Assembly (NCBI GenBank): GCA_027946555.1
Contig: JAPEVC010000051.1
Coordinates: 1 to 64,000, forward strand
Source of the DNA: Gnomoniopsis sp. IMI 355080
Lineage: Eukaryota > Ascomycota > Sordariomycetes > Diaporthales > Gnomoniaceae
Direction: 5' to 3'
DNA length: 64,000 bases
Made by a program: the position numbers and the translations under genes. Below the pieces are notes generated by a model. That model was not told where the DNA came from and made no database searches. It worked only from the letters and a program-made list of their open reading frames with translations. Of this stretch, positions 37,263-49,719 are shown one piece after another. How positions within the stretch are numbered: position 1 is the stretch's first letter; every line of letters starts with the position of its first letter.

Positions 37263-40200
37263 CAGCGCGAATGGCTCTTTGGTGATCAATTGGACAATGG
37301 GTCCAATGTCACCGTCGAGATTTGTCCAGCAAAGAGCGAAAGAGGTTCCGTCATCGGTATGCGACCGAATGGTCAGTGACTGGTGTAGGTATTGGTGGTG
37401 AGTTGAAAGGGAGTCCAAGGATTTGAGATTCAGAATGAGGAGCGGCGATATTGACTTGAGGTAGTGGACCACCGCACAAGTTCTAGGCCTCGCGGTGCCG
37501 GGGGTTTGCAGGTGCCCACCAAAGCAGGCAGTGAAAAAAGACCGGAGAGATGAGCGAGGGCGGTGGAGATTGCCAGGCACGAGGTGGAGCTTGACTCGAC
37601 TATGGCAGAAATACGGATCGATTGGAATTGGTGGACGTCCGTCCTCTAGAGGGATTGCTGGGAGGTGTCTCGAAACTGCGGGTCGCTGTCCCAAGGTCAG
37701 AGAACCGAAATAAAACGACTGACTGGTGGTCCTTGTTGTTGGGCGGCGAGAAACTTAAATAAAGAGGTTCACGATATGGTGCCCGCTGGGGCTGGGGAGG
37801 AGGGGAATGCAGAGAGAAGAGAGGCGATGCAGCAATGGCAACGCACAGGTTGGAAGAACAACGCAAGAACCAGGACGATGGCGTGTAGTGCCAGTGTGTT
37901 GGCGGATCCAAACACTTAAAACGGGGTCAGGGAAGGAGGATGCGTGGGAGGAGGATGGACGTGGGTTTGACGAAACTAGGGCCCCTGGTCCACAAGGTCA
38001 AAGTCAAAAAAGTCAAGGTCAAGAGAGTACTATGGTACCTCCGTAGTCGATCTGCGCTCGTCTCTGCGAGGAGTGCAGCGCGGAGGGGGGAAGGGAAAAA
38101 ACGGGGGTAACGGTCTGGGCGTTGTCGCCCTCCAGACTTTGCATTCGGAGAACGGCGCCTCAAAGTATCCCCGTACCTACTGCATGGAAGGGGTACCTAG
38201 GTACGGAATACCTGTACTATGTAGATGCACAGATGGGCGCTAAGCTCCATGGGGCACTACCATCCCCACTCGCTAACCGTTGGATAAGTATACAACCTGA
38301 GCGACTGCCACTCCTTACAGCGACAACGAGGCAGAGAGCCTGAGAGGCAGAGACAACAACCCGCAGCAGCTTCCCACTAAAGGGCCCACTAGGGAAGTGC
38401 ACTGCTGCAGAGTCGAGTTTGGTGCATCCCGTTTGACGGGAACGACGGCGCCAATTTTGTGTGGATGGATGCCTGGCCCGTCGTGGCCCGGGAGCGCACT
38501 GATGGGCTAGAGGAACACACAGCTGTCGAGTAGGGCTGGGGTGGATTTTGGACCCGGACGGGATCCCTCTCTAGGGGCATGGAAGGCGATCAACGGTTGC
38601 TGCAGGCGGGGAACATCTTTTGCATCGCCTGTTCTTGGATGGTGTGCTTGTGTGTGGGGTGTATGTGCCAGTATGCCTGTCAGACAGGTGACAAGGCGCG
38701 CCGCGATGGACCTTTCACTTGATGCCATGCATTGCAGACCCAGTAGACGGAATGCTCCAGGGCTCGAACCCTCTGTGGGTTGTTTGTTCAAGCCTTGAAT
38801 TGGACGGAAGAGGGGGCCGGCAGGGTTCTGAAGCAGTGCATCAAACAACCGGGCAACTTTGGGGTAATCTGGACTCACGCTGTTGTTTCCCGTTTCCTTC
38901 CCTCTGACCTAGACCGGTCAACCGGATTATCCCAAATCACTGCTTGCTCGCCCGTTCCTCCTTCCAAGATGAACACGTCAGAATTACGAACCCGGGATAT
39001 TTCAACGGGGGGCCGCAAATAAGTATGAGTGCGAAGCACGACGGAGACCAGTAGAGTAGCGTGGCGGCGTGGGGGACTATCTCAGGTTATGGAATGTCCA
39101 GAATTTGCCTCAGAAGAAATCACGAGACACTCGGGCCTCGGCCCTTGGATGATGGATCTCGTCCCTGACTTATTATTCCATCTCGTAGGCTATTAGCCGT
39201 GCTAACCGCCTTGTCAGTCCGAACACACGAGACAAACCGGCCACTATCCGCCTCACCTTACTGTCTATTCCCTCCTTGTTTGGTTCTATTGCTGAAGTAC
39301 GTAGGTGACTCTGCTGGTGAAATTTCAACCAAAGACAACGAAAATGACGACGGGGTTTGAATGTTGTGCTCTGTTGCGTGCTGGACTTGGCGTCCGGGGT
39401 GTCTCAGACCAACGTCTGGGTCCAGAATTAATCACTTGATCTCCGAGAAATGAACGCATTCGTCGTGAGAAACGGTGACAAGTGGAATGCCAGCACAGGC
39501 CGCGGAAATTTAATAGTATCGTGAAATATTGGGGGTTTGGCCTCGATATAATTTATTCTTGTCTTTTATTGAGGCTTTAGTGAAGGTCAATCGTTGGGGT
39601 GCTCATGACTCTTGAACATGAGACGACCATTTTCTGGCACTCTTCCCTGTTTTCATCCTGTTGAACCCAGGGTCTGCTATTTTACCTAATTGGGTATTTT
39701 GGAAGATTGAGTTTATCTCCAGAATCTGGGGTTGGGTTTCTGTTGGCTGACTGGCTCGGGTGGCACAACAACCTTGGAGGGTCTTGGAAATGCCATGGAC
39801 TGTGTGGGGAGAGTCCTGACCTTCCGTGCTTTTCCTGAATCCGGGGGATCGATGTGCGACAAGCAAGGACCGGCCCATCTCAGCGTCAGTCTGGGGATTT
39901 GCGGGGACTCGGTTTGCGTGACTGAGCGGATTGCTTGGTTTTGATTGAGCTGGAATTCTGCTCAATGCCGATGTTTCTTTTCACCTTTAGTGGACTTATC
40001 GCAGCGAAAAATAGAACGCGACCGGCACCCCCTTATGACAATGAATTCGGAAGTGATTCAGAGTCTATGACCACATCCCATTCCCTCGACCGCGTCGCCG
40101 TTCGTCTTCGGGAACGTTCCGGAGTCTGTATGTTATCTTTGGCATTGCGCAGTCCTTACCTGACGTTTCGCGTCTAGTGTGTGATAACACGCCGCCGTCT

Positions 40201-43200
40201 GTTTGTTGCCTTCGTGTTCATGCAGTCAAGGTCCCCCGAGGCTGAGAGGCTGAGGTTTCGGTGATTATCTAGCCAGCGCTCGATCAAAGCTATTCGAAAC
40301 CGTCTAGTTTCCCCCTCCTTACATCCTTGAATTGACGTCTTGTCGCGCATCTTCTTGCTTTTTTCAATACACCCCTTGGGGATCAGCAGGTCGCTTACCT
40401 AGCTGAAGTATAACCCAGAACCAGAAGCAGGATCGCCGCATGTATAATGTCTTGTATTGCTTTATTCATTCTCTTAAACCTCACCTTGGTATCTGGTTTT
40501 TGGTTTCGTGACGTCGGTTTCGGCTCACCGCTGCTAAACTAAGATTCTGTCCTTACCGCCGTCGAATTTGCCCGTTGCGGGTGAGGATGCCCTCGCCTTC
40601 TGCGGGCCGACCTCCCGATTTGTCCCGGGACCCATCCTCCTCTACTCCGTACTCTGGCGGCCTCGGGGTGGTCTCGCCGTCTTTGTAGATTACCTGAGTG
40701 CTCGCCTTTCTTGCGGCGCCGACTTGCGGGGGTCATCCATGCCGGCGCATGCACTGCAGAGTTCAGATAAGCCTTGAGCTAACCTGCCGAAACCCTTTAC
40801 TTTGCCTCCGGACTGTCTTCTAGCTACAGGAAAGTCTTTGAAGCTAACGCATTGTCAAACCGAACCGCTCTGCCTATCTGCTTCTTTATCTGTGCGCATC
40901 TTGTTGGCCAGGGATGTTACAGAGGCTGGACATACACTATTTGGATTGCAAACTGTCAGCCACGCTGTCATATCGCTGCGCGTAGTCTTGCCATTCTACC
41001 AGACTTGGGCATCCATCCTGATACTTGTTGTCTTATTAGCTTCCTAGCACCACATTACATATTGCAACTTTTTTACCGTGACCTGATAGTCCGTCTCAGT
41101 CAGACCCGGGAACGAAGCTGTCCGGGCCACCAAGGACGGGGATTCAATGGCAAGGCTGAAAGCTCTCAAGCATGGTCTAAGTTGGCTTAGGTCCTGGCCT
41201 TGTGGTTTGAGCATTTCAAGTTGCTGCGAAAAGGTATTACCTCGCTAGCCGACGTTTCTCGGGGCAGGACGAGCTTGATCATACAGTTGCAAGACCGACC
41301 TCGAGCCTGATCCGCCGAGCCGCACTCGCACTTCTATTTGTGGTTTCGTCTCAAGTGCCAAAACTATCCCTTTCCTTTGACTTTGTCAATTGCGTATATT
41401 GCGTCCTATGCAGTAGAACTGCCTTCGAGATCTGACCCTGCAACCAAGCCAAACTCAGTTTTTAGAGTTTCAATGACACGGTACTTGCCTGCTAGGTTCA
41501 AGGCTGGATGCACCTTCAAGTTCAATTGATCTTCCGCAGACATTAGGTGGGCTATACTTCTCAGAGTCGCAGTGCTACGAACGCTATTGACTGTATTGTA
41601 CTGTACCGTTCAAGCCCAAGGAACGGCACCGGGGTGCACGCCGGACCCTTGATAGCAGCAAGCCATCGTGCGATGGTAACTGGGAAAGGCAGCGCCAATC
41701 AATCCCATGGTAGCCTCTGATACCTTCTGTGTCAGGACGTGGAAAAATGTCAAAGTTGACTCATGCCGGCCACACTTGGGAGTTTTAGAGTTGTTTTCCC
41801 CACGGGCGGTGAAGCCTGTAGCTGCAGGCGCCTGACTAGGACCTACGACCGTCAAGGAATTGGCTCATTTGTTGCTAAGTATGTCAGACTCAATAAAGCT
41901 TATGTAGTCGATTTGGTTTAAGTTGATACTAGTCGAGATATTTTACAACATCAAGCTTTCCTGGTATTGGATGGTTACGAACGGCAGTACGTACAGTGTA
42001 CCTAAGTCAACAGGCCAGACACGGCATAATCGCGTGGCTCGCTTTTTCGACATCGAAGACTACCGCATGTCGCTAAAAAGGTCCTGATTCTACTCAAGGT
42101 ACTATGGATATCGTAGTACGAACGAGTTGAAGGAAGCTAGCAAGATTCTCCCGTCTGCGTATCAGCCCGCCATCTTGAACAGGACACTGCTCCGATAAAC
42201 CGGGGCGTACCATAGTACTTTGGCACGGAACTCTGAAGAGACTCTGATATTCGACTACGAGCCGCTCGGCCCGGTCCAGTCTGTCGACTGGAGGAAAACC
42301 TGTTCTATTGATACAAGAATAGTCGTGATCGTCAAAGAAAAGCTTCGAGTATCACGGGCAGTCTGGCGAATATCTGTCCGCACCATCCCGCACCAATCGA
42401 TGATTTGAATCGCCAGGGGCACACATGAGGTTATCACGGTACTTTTTTCCCCGGTGAAGCCGTCCCAAGCCACCGGGCCACATCCCATTCGTCGGTTGCC
42501 ATCGAGGTGCTCTTGACGGCCCTTCTGCTTCCGTCACGATGAGGCTCCGGCAGCGGTCGTAATCAAGGATCGTCCCGTCGTCGGGACCGTGTTCGTCAGT
42601 TTGAGAACCATCGGCAGTTGACTACTTTGTAGCTCAACCGGCAGATGTCTCGGTCCCTGGCCTCTGTTGGTGAAGACAATGCAGGGTAGGTCGTAAGATT
42701 TCCAGGACGTAGTCGAAGATCTTCATCACTTGCTGGGAGCCGCAGGACCGGGGCTCGCTGCTACGTGACATGTCACCTGTGGGGCTTCTGGGCTTCTGAC
42801 AAAAGCTATGTATCTAGATACTCGAGTGTTATGTCAATCCACCCTAGAGATTCTGGACTAAAAAATTGATGCTGGTCTTGTTCTGCTTTCGAAGAACTAC
42901 GTGAGTACCGAGACCTTCATGGTATCGAAGGGTTTTCCGGTCTGAATGCAGAAGAACTAGCCCGTGATTCAAGACCGCAATGTCTCATGTATTCCGTACA
43001 CATCCCATAATAGTTTCCTGCACCTCACCAGCGCCGTGGGGGTCGCCACCACCAAGGTCAATTTGCAAGCCAACTTCACGGGTCCCCACCTCTGCTACAC
43101 AATTGGAAGCATTTTCGCCGGGTTTCGCCGGGACGCTAGGATGGGGTATCCTTTTCTAGCCCAATCTCTGGGTCCAGTTCTGGTCGCGGGCGGAGTCAAG

Positions 43201-46200
43201 CGTGTATCGTCGTGAGAGGCTCACACCCAAGACATCGAGTCGCACCTTTGTCTGTCTTAAAAAAGCTTTGAAGTCTTGCCAGGGTGCATTCTTCCGACTG
43301 TCCAATGCCAAATAGAAAAAAAAGCAGGACTAATAGGCTACGCAAAAGGGACGATGTGGCATATGGGCAGGTAAGCTCCTCACACTGCTTAGCCAGGGTT
43401 ACTTGTCGTCCACACAACAGACGGGGAAAAGGCCCGGTGCATAAGGAAGTTGATATCAAACTGATACAGCACCATAGGTAGCTACGCTCCATTGATAGGG
43501 ACATTGGGTCTTGCATAGTGCTCGTAGAGTAAGCCAGCTGCCACCGCATTAGCACTGCAACAGTTACGAGCCAATGTGATCCATAAAAGATGCAAGTATG
43601 TATAAACAAAGTATTCCGTGCTAGCTAACTAGGTCTCTTGGGGTGGAGGTCTGGACCATCGGCCGAACGCCCCGGACAAGCCACAGCCAATTCTCCGCGT
43701 CTAGTCTGTGAGGCTCTGGGCGGGGGGATTCTTGGAGTTGAGATCGAGACCGTTTACTTCTCCAGATGAAACGGGAATAACACTGCGCATCTCGTATTAT
43801 TGAGTCCCAAATGGGTAAGCCGAGCTAAGTGAGCGAGAGGCTCGGAGATTGGTATCTCTACATTCGTGGACACAATGTACAGCATACTCGACAATGTTCG
43901 TTCAATCTCTTGATCCTCAGCCGTGTGTCAAACCCGATCCGGTCTCTTTGTTTTGTGAGCCTCGGCCCTATCCTCAAGGCGGCTAATGGGGCATGGAGGC
44001 TACCGAGCAGCTACCTTGAAAGGGCCGACTTTTGAGTTTCCATATAGTCATCTAACTGCGCGGACAATTGTTCGCGGCTTTGACTACGCAATCACGGTTG
44101 CTAATACTGAATGCCTGGGCTCTCGGCGCTCTGCGACTAGAATTGTGAAGAGTTTGAAATCTACCTAGGTAAGACTCAAGACATGCTTGCCACACTTGGC
44201 CCGTATGCCCGAATTTTGCCCGAACTGATTGCCGACGTGAACCTTTGAAGCATTTCACATCTCATCAGCGTTCCAGCGAGACTTGATAAGCGCAGCTGCA
44301 CTAACACGTCTGTCTGTATAACTCCTACCACCAGTGCAGCAACTTATTTAGTGGCAATGCAGTGCCCACTACTGGACGCAAACAATTACCAACCGCGGTT
44401 TGGTAACAAACTCATGAAATTCATGCCGTACAAAATTTGTCGTCATGGTGCTGTACCATAGCCACTCGTGGGTATGTATGGATTTACATCCCAGCAGTTG
44501 GGGATGCTCGGAGAGAATTGTCTTTGTATTGACCCTGGATGTGTGCCATATGCAGGGTGAAATGACTGTGACAATGAAGGTGTAGTAGGTGCATTGATAA
44601 CGACCTGTCACCCAAACCCCCTCGTCATCCATAACAAACGGGCATCCCAAATCACTCTGCCTGCCGCCGTGTTCGGCCTGGTTGGCACTGCTGCGCCGAT
44701 ATAACCTCATGTTCACCTCCGGCTTTACCCTATTCCTCTTTGCCGGCCTGTTCCTCCCGACGCAGATGCAGGAGTGCTCCCAACCCTCCTCGCCGGTTTC
44801 CCTTCCAAGTCTCATTGCACGAATTACAGCTCTACGGTTGCTCACCGGTCTACGTTGGAGGGTTGAGTCGGCGACCCTACCACCCTTCCCAGCCAGGCAG
44901 CTCATTACCAGGGGCGGGTACAAGACCCGTGGACTGCAGGGGATGATGATGAAGACCTCTTGTAGATGATAGAGTTTCATCAATTCCTTCGAAATTATGA
45001 TGCGCAGGTTGCCCAGCGCCCGTCCCGTCCTGCCGTTCGCAGCCACAGGTTGCGATGATAGGCGTGTGGTCAGTCACCTGCCGCTCACCGGGCTGCCGTG
45101 CAACAGCACCCGGCACTGCTGTACCATTGAGCGACCACGCAGCCTGGGTAAATCGGCTCGCACTCTGTGAAGACGTTGCGATCGCACAGCGTGAACTAAT
45201 ATGCGTAAGAGTACCATCATGCAGTGCTTGCAGCCCTTTCGTCAACCTTAGCGCCTAGTGTGGAGGTAACGGTTGCTTGTCTGCTAATGAGTTGTAGATG
45301 CAGGTTCAGGCTAGGCTTGGCTGCTCCAACCACGGCTGCGGTATCTGTATATTGGGCGAAGGGGGCCCCATTTGAGAACTCCAGATGCTGATTTGATTGT
45401 TGTCTTCTTGTATTTTGGGAATGAATTTGACTTTGCAGCTGCAGCAGTAGTCTCCGCGCTCGCCACCACTCCATACGCTCTGATCTTCGCTAGCATACAT
45501 AATCTCGACCTGCGCTGTCGTAATCTCGCTCCGTTCAGCGCTGCCTCGCTACATTGGCCGGGCTGTCCAAGGCAAATGTCGCTGTTGCACTATCCATTGC
45601 GAGTGCTTACCCCAGGTTCTGCTCTCATCTTCGCATGAACACAGAGCTTACTGGGAGTTTCGTCAACACACGCCACCACCATCTCCATGCCCATCAGCAC
45701 ACTAGCTTCAGCAAGAGGGTCGCATATGCGGCTCTGACTTTCGTAGTTATGCTCGTTAATTACGTGCTGCAGTGGATCGATTCCCGATCGCTCGTGTTCT
45801 CCACGACGCCTAGAACCTGAGAGGCCGCGTTCATTCCTCCAACGTGCCGTATTTAGGGGCAAAGCGCGGGCCTCTTGTATACATAAGTTCATTTTCGAGC
45901 TAATAGTCATAGTCTCGGATTTATACATGATAATCACCCGATTTCGACTACTCTGAACGCGTGTGCGCTAGATAGCTTGAAGAATAAGGCATGCCCATCG
46001 TCTCGTCGTTATTGAATATTAGCGAGTCGGCGAGTGTGATGTTGTGCCTTCCCAGCCGCCAACGTTCTGGGCCTCTGGGTCTGTGCCTTGGTTGTGAACG
46101 ATCGGCCGCATTGCCGAGTGCGAACTGTGGACTATAATGGGAGGACCCTGCATTGGCGATCTATCTCGGGAGGGACAAAAAACCCACGCTGCCACGACGC

Positions 46201-46758
46201 GCCCTAGCAGGCTGGTGCATTTACAGCTCCCGTGGAGGCGTATATTCTCATCGTAGATGGCCTTGCAGCTCGCGACGAAAACGCGATGGTGACGAGGATA
46301 CAAGCCCACTGCATGCATCCGGAATCGCTTGAGGAAGCATGTCCAAGTTCCCGGTCTTCGGACGAGCAGCTATGACGAACCCAAGGGCAACCAGCCATCC
46401 ATCTGCACCCCGTACCTTGCTATCCGTGCCGTCAACACTGTCGTGTAGCCGCCGGCGTGGGTGGTAGCGTGCGCAGTGCAAGCCTCTGTGTCACCGTGCA
46501 ACCAACCACGCTGGCTTGAACGCTTATGCAGCACGCCTGCCAACAGCTGTCTCCCGCCTCATGATAAGGTTTGCATTCGTCTCGCTCGTCCATGCCTTCG
46601 CGCTGGCTGACCCCAGACGACTGTGAGTGGTAGCCTACAGAGACTGGGTCGGAGTTGACTCAAGATCCTGAATATCGGCATTGTGGCATCTGGTGTTGTT
46701 CGTCATATGTGAGTCGATGACTCGGCGTCCGTAGCTTAAATTGAGATCATCGAGTTCA
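37263..46758. other. 9.5-kb gene-poor region
   Basis: Apart from the Reg1 leader near 37.3-37.9 kb and the trm5 3' UTR at the right end, I find no protein-like frame, tRNA or recognisable transposon. The longest frames (about 225 codons near 44369-45046, minus) show no domain or sensible composition. CpG dinucleotides remain frequent and there is no long AT block, so strong repeat-induced point mutation is not evident by eye. A 12-bp palindrome GTACCTAGGTAC lies at 38193-38204 and a short hairpin at 42572-42587. It may be an old, fully decayed insertion, a long noncoding transcript region, or spacer. Confidence 0.45.
38193..38204. repeat. perfect 12-bp palindrome GTACCTAGGTAC
   Basis: Self-complementary sequence in the gene-poor interval. 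It is the most symmetric instance of the TAGGTA/TACCTA motif that recurs between genes in this window. Confidence 0.8.
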
Positions 46759-48277
46759 TCAATTCCTCGGTGCAAAAGCCACCTCAGCTGGGAGTCTGAA
46801 GCTAGCACAGTACATGCTCTTATGGGGCGAGACCTCGCGCACGAAGCTGACACAGACCTTGCTGTGGAGGATCGCCATTTCATGTCTATCGCCAGGACTG
46901 TCGATGACCCCATCCCACTCTAAGCTGGCTCCAAGCTCCTTCGATACGCGCTGCGCCACATCCAGACGCGGTACTTCGTCGTCGGCTTTGAGAGCGAAGC
47001 AGTGAACATGTACGACAGGCAGCTTGTTCTCGGTGTGTGGGGTAAACAGATCCTCGTGGCCCGCATACAGGCCTCGGAAATGTGGCAGGAACTCGATCGC
47101 CGAAGCAGGTAGGTTCATGACGAAGTGGGAGATGGTGGGCGGCAGAGGAACGCGAGTCGGCTCGTCCTGAACGGCCTTGGTTTCGTTGCGCGCGCTTCGG
47201 GAGGGTCTCTTGTTGGAAATTACAGCTACCTCGCCTGCCTGTGAGGCGGCGAAGACTTCGTCGGCTGCTTGGCGGATGAAGACACGACCATCCGCATTGT
47301 AAGCTCGGACAAAGGGCCCAACCTGATGTGAAGTCAGTCATAAGGCTCAGGTGACGGCTCAGCGGACTCACTTTGTTTCTGTGGATAGCTTCCTGGAGAT
47401 ATTTGTAGCTTTCTGGGTTGTAGTCATTGGCCCAGACGAAGACGCCTTTTTTCCCAGCTGGCACGGCGAATGGTCCAATACCAGCCATCACATCACACAC
47501 GACCTCACCGGGCTTGAAAACTCCCATGAGCCTTGTGTGCTCCTTCTCCAGCTTGCTATTCCAGTAGACCTTCGCATAGTCGAATCTGAAAATACATTTA
47601 TTCTCGATCAACTCCACTTTTAGGTCGGCGGAGCCAGCAAGAAGCTCATATGGAAACGTCCTAAACTGGTCCTCTGCACCTACGTCGTTCGTCTTGTTGA
47701 TGACGGTCTTGATGTGCTGGTTCTTGTCGATCAAAACCTCAGCAATGAGCGATTTGTACGGAAGATGTTGCTCCCTCAAGTTGAGATGCGCCACATGGCC
47801 CGCCGTATTGAAGCCCGCGGGGATATCATCGTGCAGCTCGGGCGGCAGCAGGCTCGTGAGCACATCACGGTATGTCCAATAGTCGTAGCCGAGCTCCAGC
47901 TTGTACGGTACGATACCGACGTCGTCTTGCCTCACAAGCTCGGAGATGACAGGCCCCCAGCTTTCGGGCTTTGTGGGAGAAATGGACGGCTTGAGGAGTA
48001 AACATTTGCGACCTTTGGCTGCGAGGGAGGTGTCTGGATCTGGCACTACGGAGGACTGCCGTTCAATGGTGAGCAAGTCTTTGCTCTTGAAGAGCTCCTG
48101 GCGGAACCGAGTAATGTTCTTTGTGTCGCGCACGGAGGCAGCTGCGATATTGAAGGTCTGCGCGAAGGCGGCTTTATTGAGGACGGTGCTAGTGCCTAGC
48201 ACTGGGGGCCGCAGGAGACTCATGATGTCTTCTTGCGATGTTTCCGTTGCGGCTTTGTGAAGTCTTTTTGAAGTCAT
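46759..48277 (-). CDS. trm5: tRNA (guanine-37-N1) methyltransferase Trm5
   Basis: Two exons, 47372..48277 and 46759..47322, give 489 residues; the 49-nt intron has a GTGAGT donor and falls within HRNK|VGPF. The enzyme uses S-adenosylmethionine to methylate G37 next to the anticodon, which prevents +1 frameshifting; it acts in cytosol or nucleus and in mitochondria. Visible features are the N-terminal D1/D2 region, the SAM-binding motif I DVMAGIGPFAVPAGKKG (262-278), the following acidic loop WANDYNPESYKYL, and the NLP catalytic-site motif (372-374, in MNLPASAIEFL). Length matches yeast Trm5 (about 499). It is divergent from the AlkB-like gene, 303 bp away. Confidence 0.94.
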
Positions 48278-48580
48278 CTTTAAATCGATGTGACTGGGGA
48301 TACTGTGCTGAGATTCACATCGTAGTCATAGCTTTTCAGTTGGGTAGTTTTGAAATTTTGACGAGGCTGCGCTCGGTGTGGCTTCAAAAAGAAATTTAGT
48401 GGATTCCATTGTGGCGCAAGACAAGGCTGACACTAACACCCAGCTACTAAACTGGTGATGTCACGGCCAATCTCAAGCTCTGCCAGTTGTACAACTTCTT
48501 CCTTACAGATGAGAGTCCTGGATCTTATTGCATTATTTCCGGTTTTTATCACGCGTAGAAGAGGCACGAATAGCAGCATC
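48278..48580. promoter_or_regulatory. shared divergent promoter of trm5 and the AlkB-like gene
   Basis: Only 303 bp separate the two ATGs, so both promoters and leaders must lie here. No TATA box is obvious. Confidence 0.6.
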
Positions 48581-49602
48581 ATGGCTCAGAAGCGCACCAT
48601 CGACGCGTTCTTCCCGTCACCAGCCAAACAGCGCAGAGTGAATGAACGTGAGCAGAGCACAGTAACACGAGATGATTCGGTACGAGCCTCAAAATCATAT
48701 CGAGAAGTGATCATGTCATTGATAATTTACAGTCTAATTTCTCCACCCACGCAACCTACCCTTTCCCAATCCCAGGGCTTCCATCTCATATCTCAAAAGA
48801 CCTCTCATCACTTCCTGCCGTAACGGGCCGCATAATAAACGACCAACCTGACCTGGACCTGATCTACTTCGAGCCTTACATACCTACATATCTGGCCAAA
48901 GATCTCTTCACTTTCCTCCGTGCGGACCTCCCTTTCTACCGAGTAAAGTACAGCATCAAACGCTTTGGCGTCGAAACGGCTATCAATACGCCACGCTACA
49001 CAACTGTTTTCGGGCTCGACGAGACCTCGCGCTTCTCGGCCTCAGAAGACAACACCATCGTCGACGCAAAGACAGGCACCAAAGTCCCCGCCAGCGCGTA
49101 TGCGCGGTATGTGCCACGGCCGATCCCGCGATGCCTGGACGATTTACGGCGGTCGACGGAGGCTGCTACTGGCTGTAGTTTTAATTTCTGTTTGGTGAAT
49201 TACTACTCGTCTGGAAGTGATAGTATCTCGTACCATAGCGACGACGAGCGCTTCCTGGGAGACGAGCCAGCAATTGCATCGTTCTCACTGGGCGCGAGGA
49301 GAGATTTCTTAATGAAGCACAAACCCACCTCAGCAGATAAGCAGCAAGCTGAAGCGAAGCCGCTTAAGTTGCCACTGGGAAGTGGCGATATGATCCTCAT
49401 GAAAGGCAAAACTCAACGCAATTGGCTGCATTCCATTCCGAAGAGGAGTGGGAAGAACGAAGTGGGTGGAAGAATCAATATTACCTTCAGACGGGCGATG
49501 GTGAAAGGTGGCACAGACAACTACTACAATTATAATGTCGGTGCAGGGCCTGTGTACAGATGGAACGAGGGCGCTCGTGAGATGCAGATTTGGAAGTCTT
49601 GA
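48581..49602 (+). CDS. AlkB-like 2-oxoglutarate/Fe(II) DNA-repair dioxygenase (ALKBH2/3 type)
   Basis: Two exons, 48581..48679 and 48733..49602, give 322 residues (53-nt intron, GTACGA..TTACAG). ALKBH2/3-type enzymes oxidatively remove methyl groups from 1-methyladenine and 3-methylcytosine in nucleic acid. The double-stranded beta-helix keeps the iron ligands H201 and D203 (SYHSDDE) and H266 (NWLHSIPK), and the 2-oxoglutarate-binding arginine pattern R280-x-N-x-T-F-R286. The N-terminus KRTIDAFF, before a basic PSPAKQRR stretch, resembles a PCNA-interacting PIP box with Lys in place of the usual Gln; human ALKBH2 also binds PCNA at its extreme N-terminus. That suggests replication-linked repair, as an inference. 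It runs convergently toward nus1, 117 bp apart. Confidence 0.88.
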
Positions 49603-49719
49603 GTCTGGGTATAATGAAGAAAACCATCTATGCTGTCGCGAGTCGCTTGTTTGTTCCTCCCTTTTTTCCTTTCATGCCTTGAAACCGTACAACACCTCGA
49701 TCAGGTTTGATGGCCTCAA

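Noticed and set aside
38745..38785. tRNA-like T-arm (GGGTTCGAGCCC on the minus strand)
   Set aside because: Neither a matching acceptor stem nor anticodon arm can be placed around it, and the T-stem pairs only partly.
42572..42587. Short perfect hairpin GTCCCG-TCGT-CGGGAC
   Set aside because: Six-pair stem is expected by chance in this length; no associated gene or terminator context in a eukaryote.
44369..45046. 225-codon minus-strand frame in the gene-poor region
   Set aside because: No domain, biased but not protein-like composition, no supporting splice structure; longest chance frame in about 9 kb.
38000..46700. RIP-degraded transposon
   Set aside because: No terminal repeats, no transposase or reverse transcriptase remnants, and CpG is not depleted by eye; needs a computed RIP index to settle.
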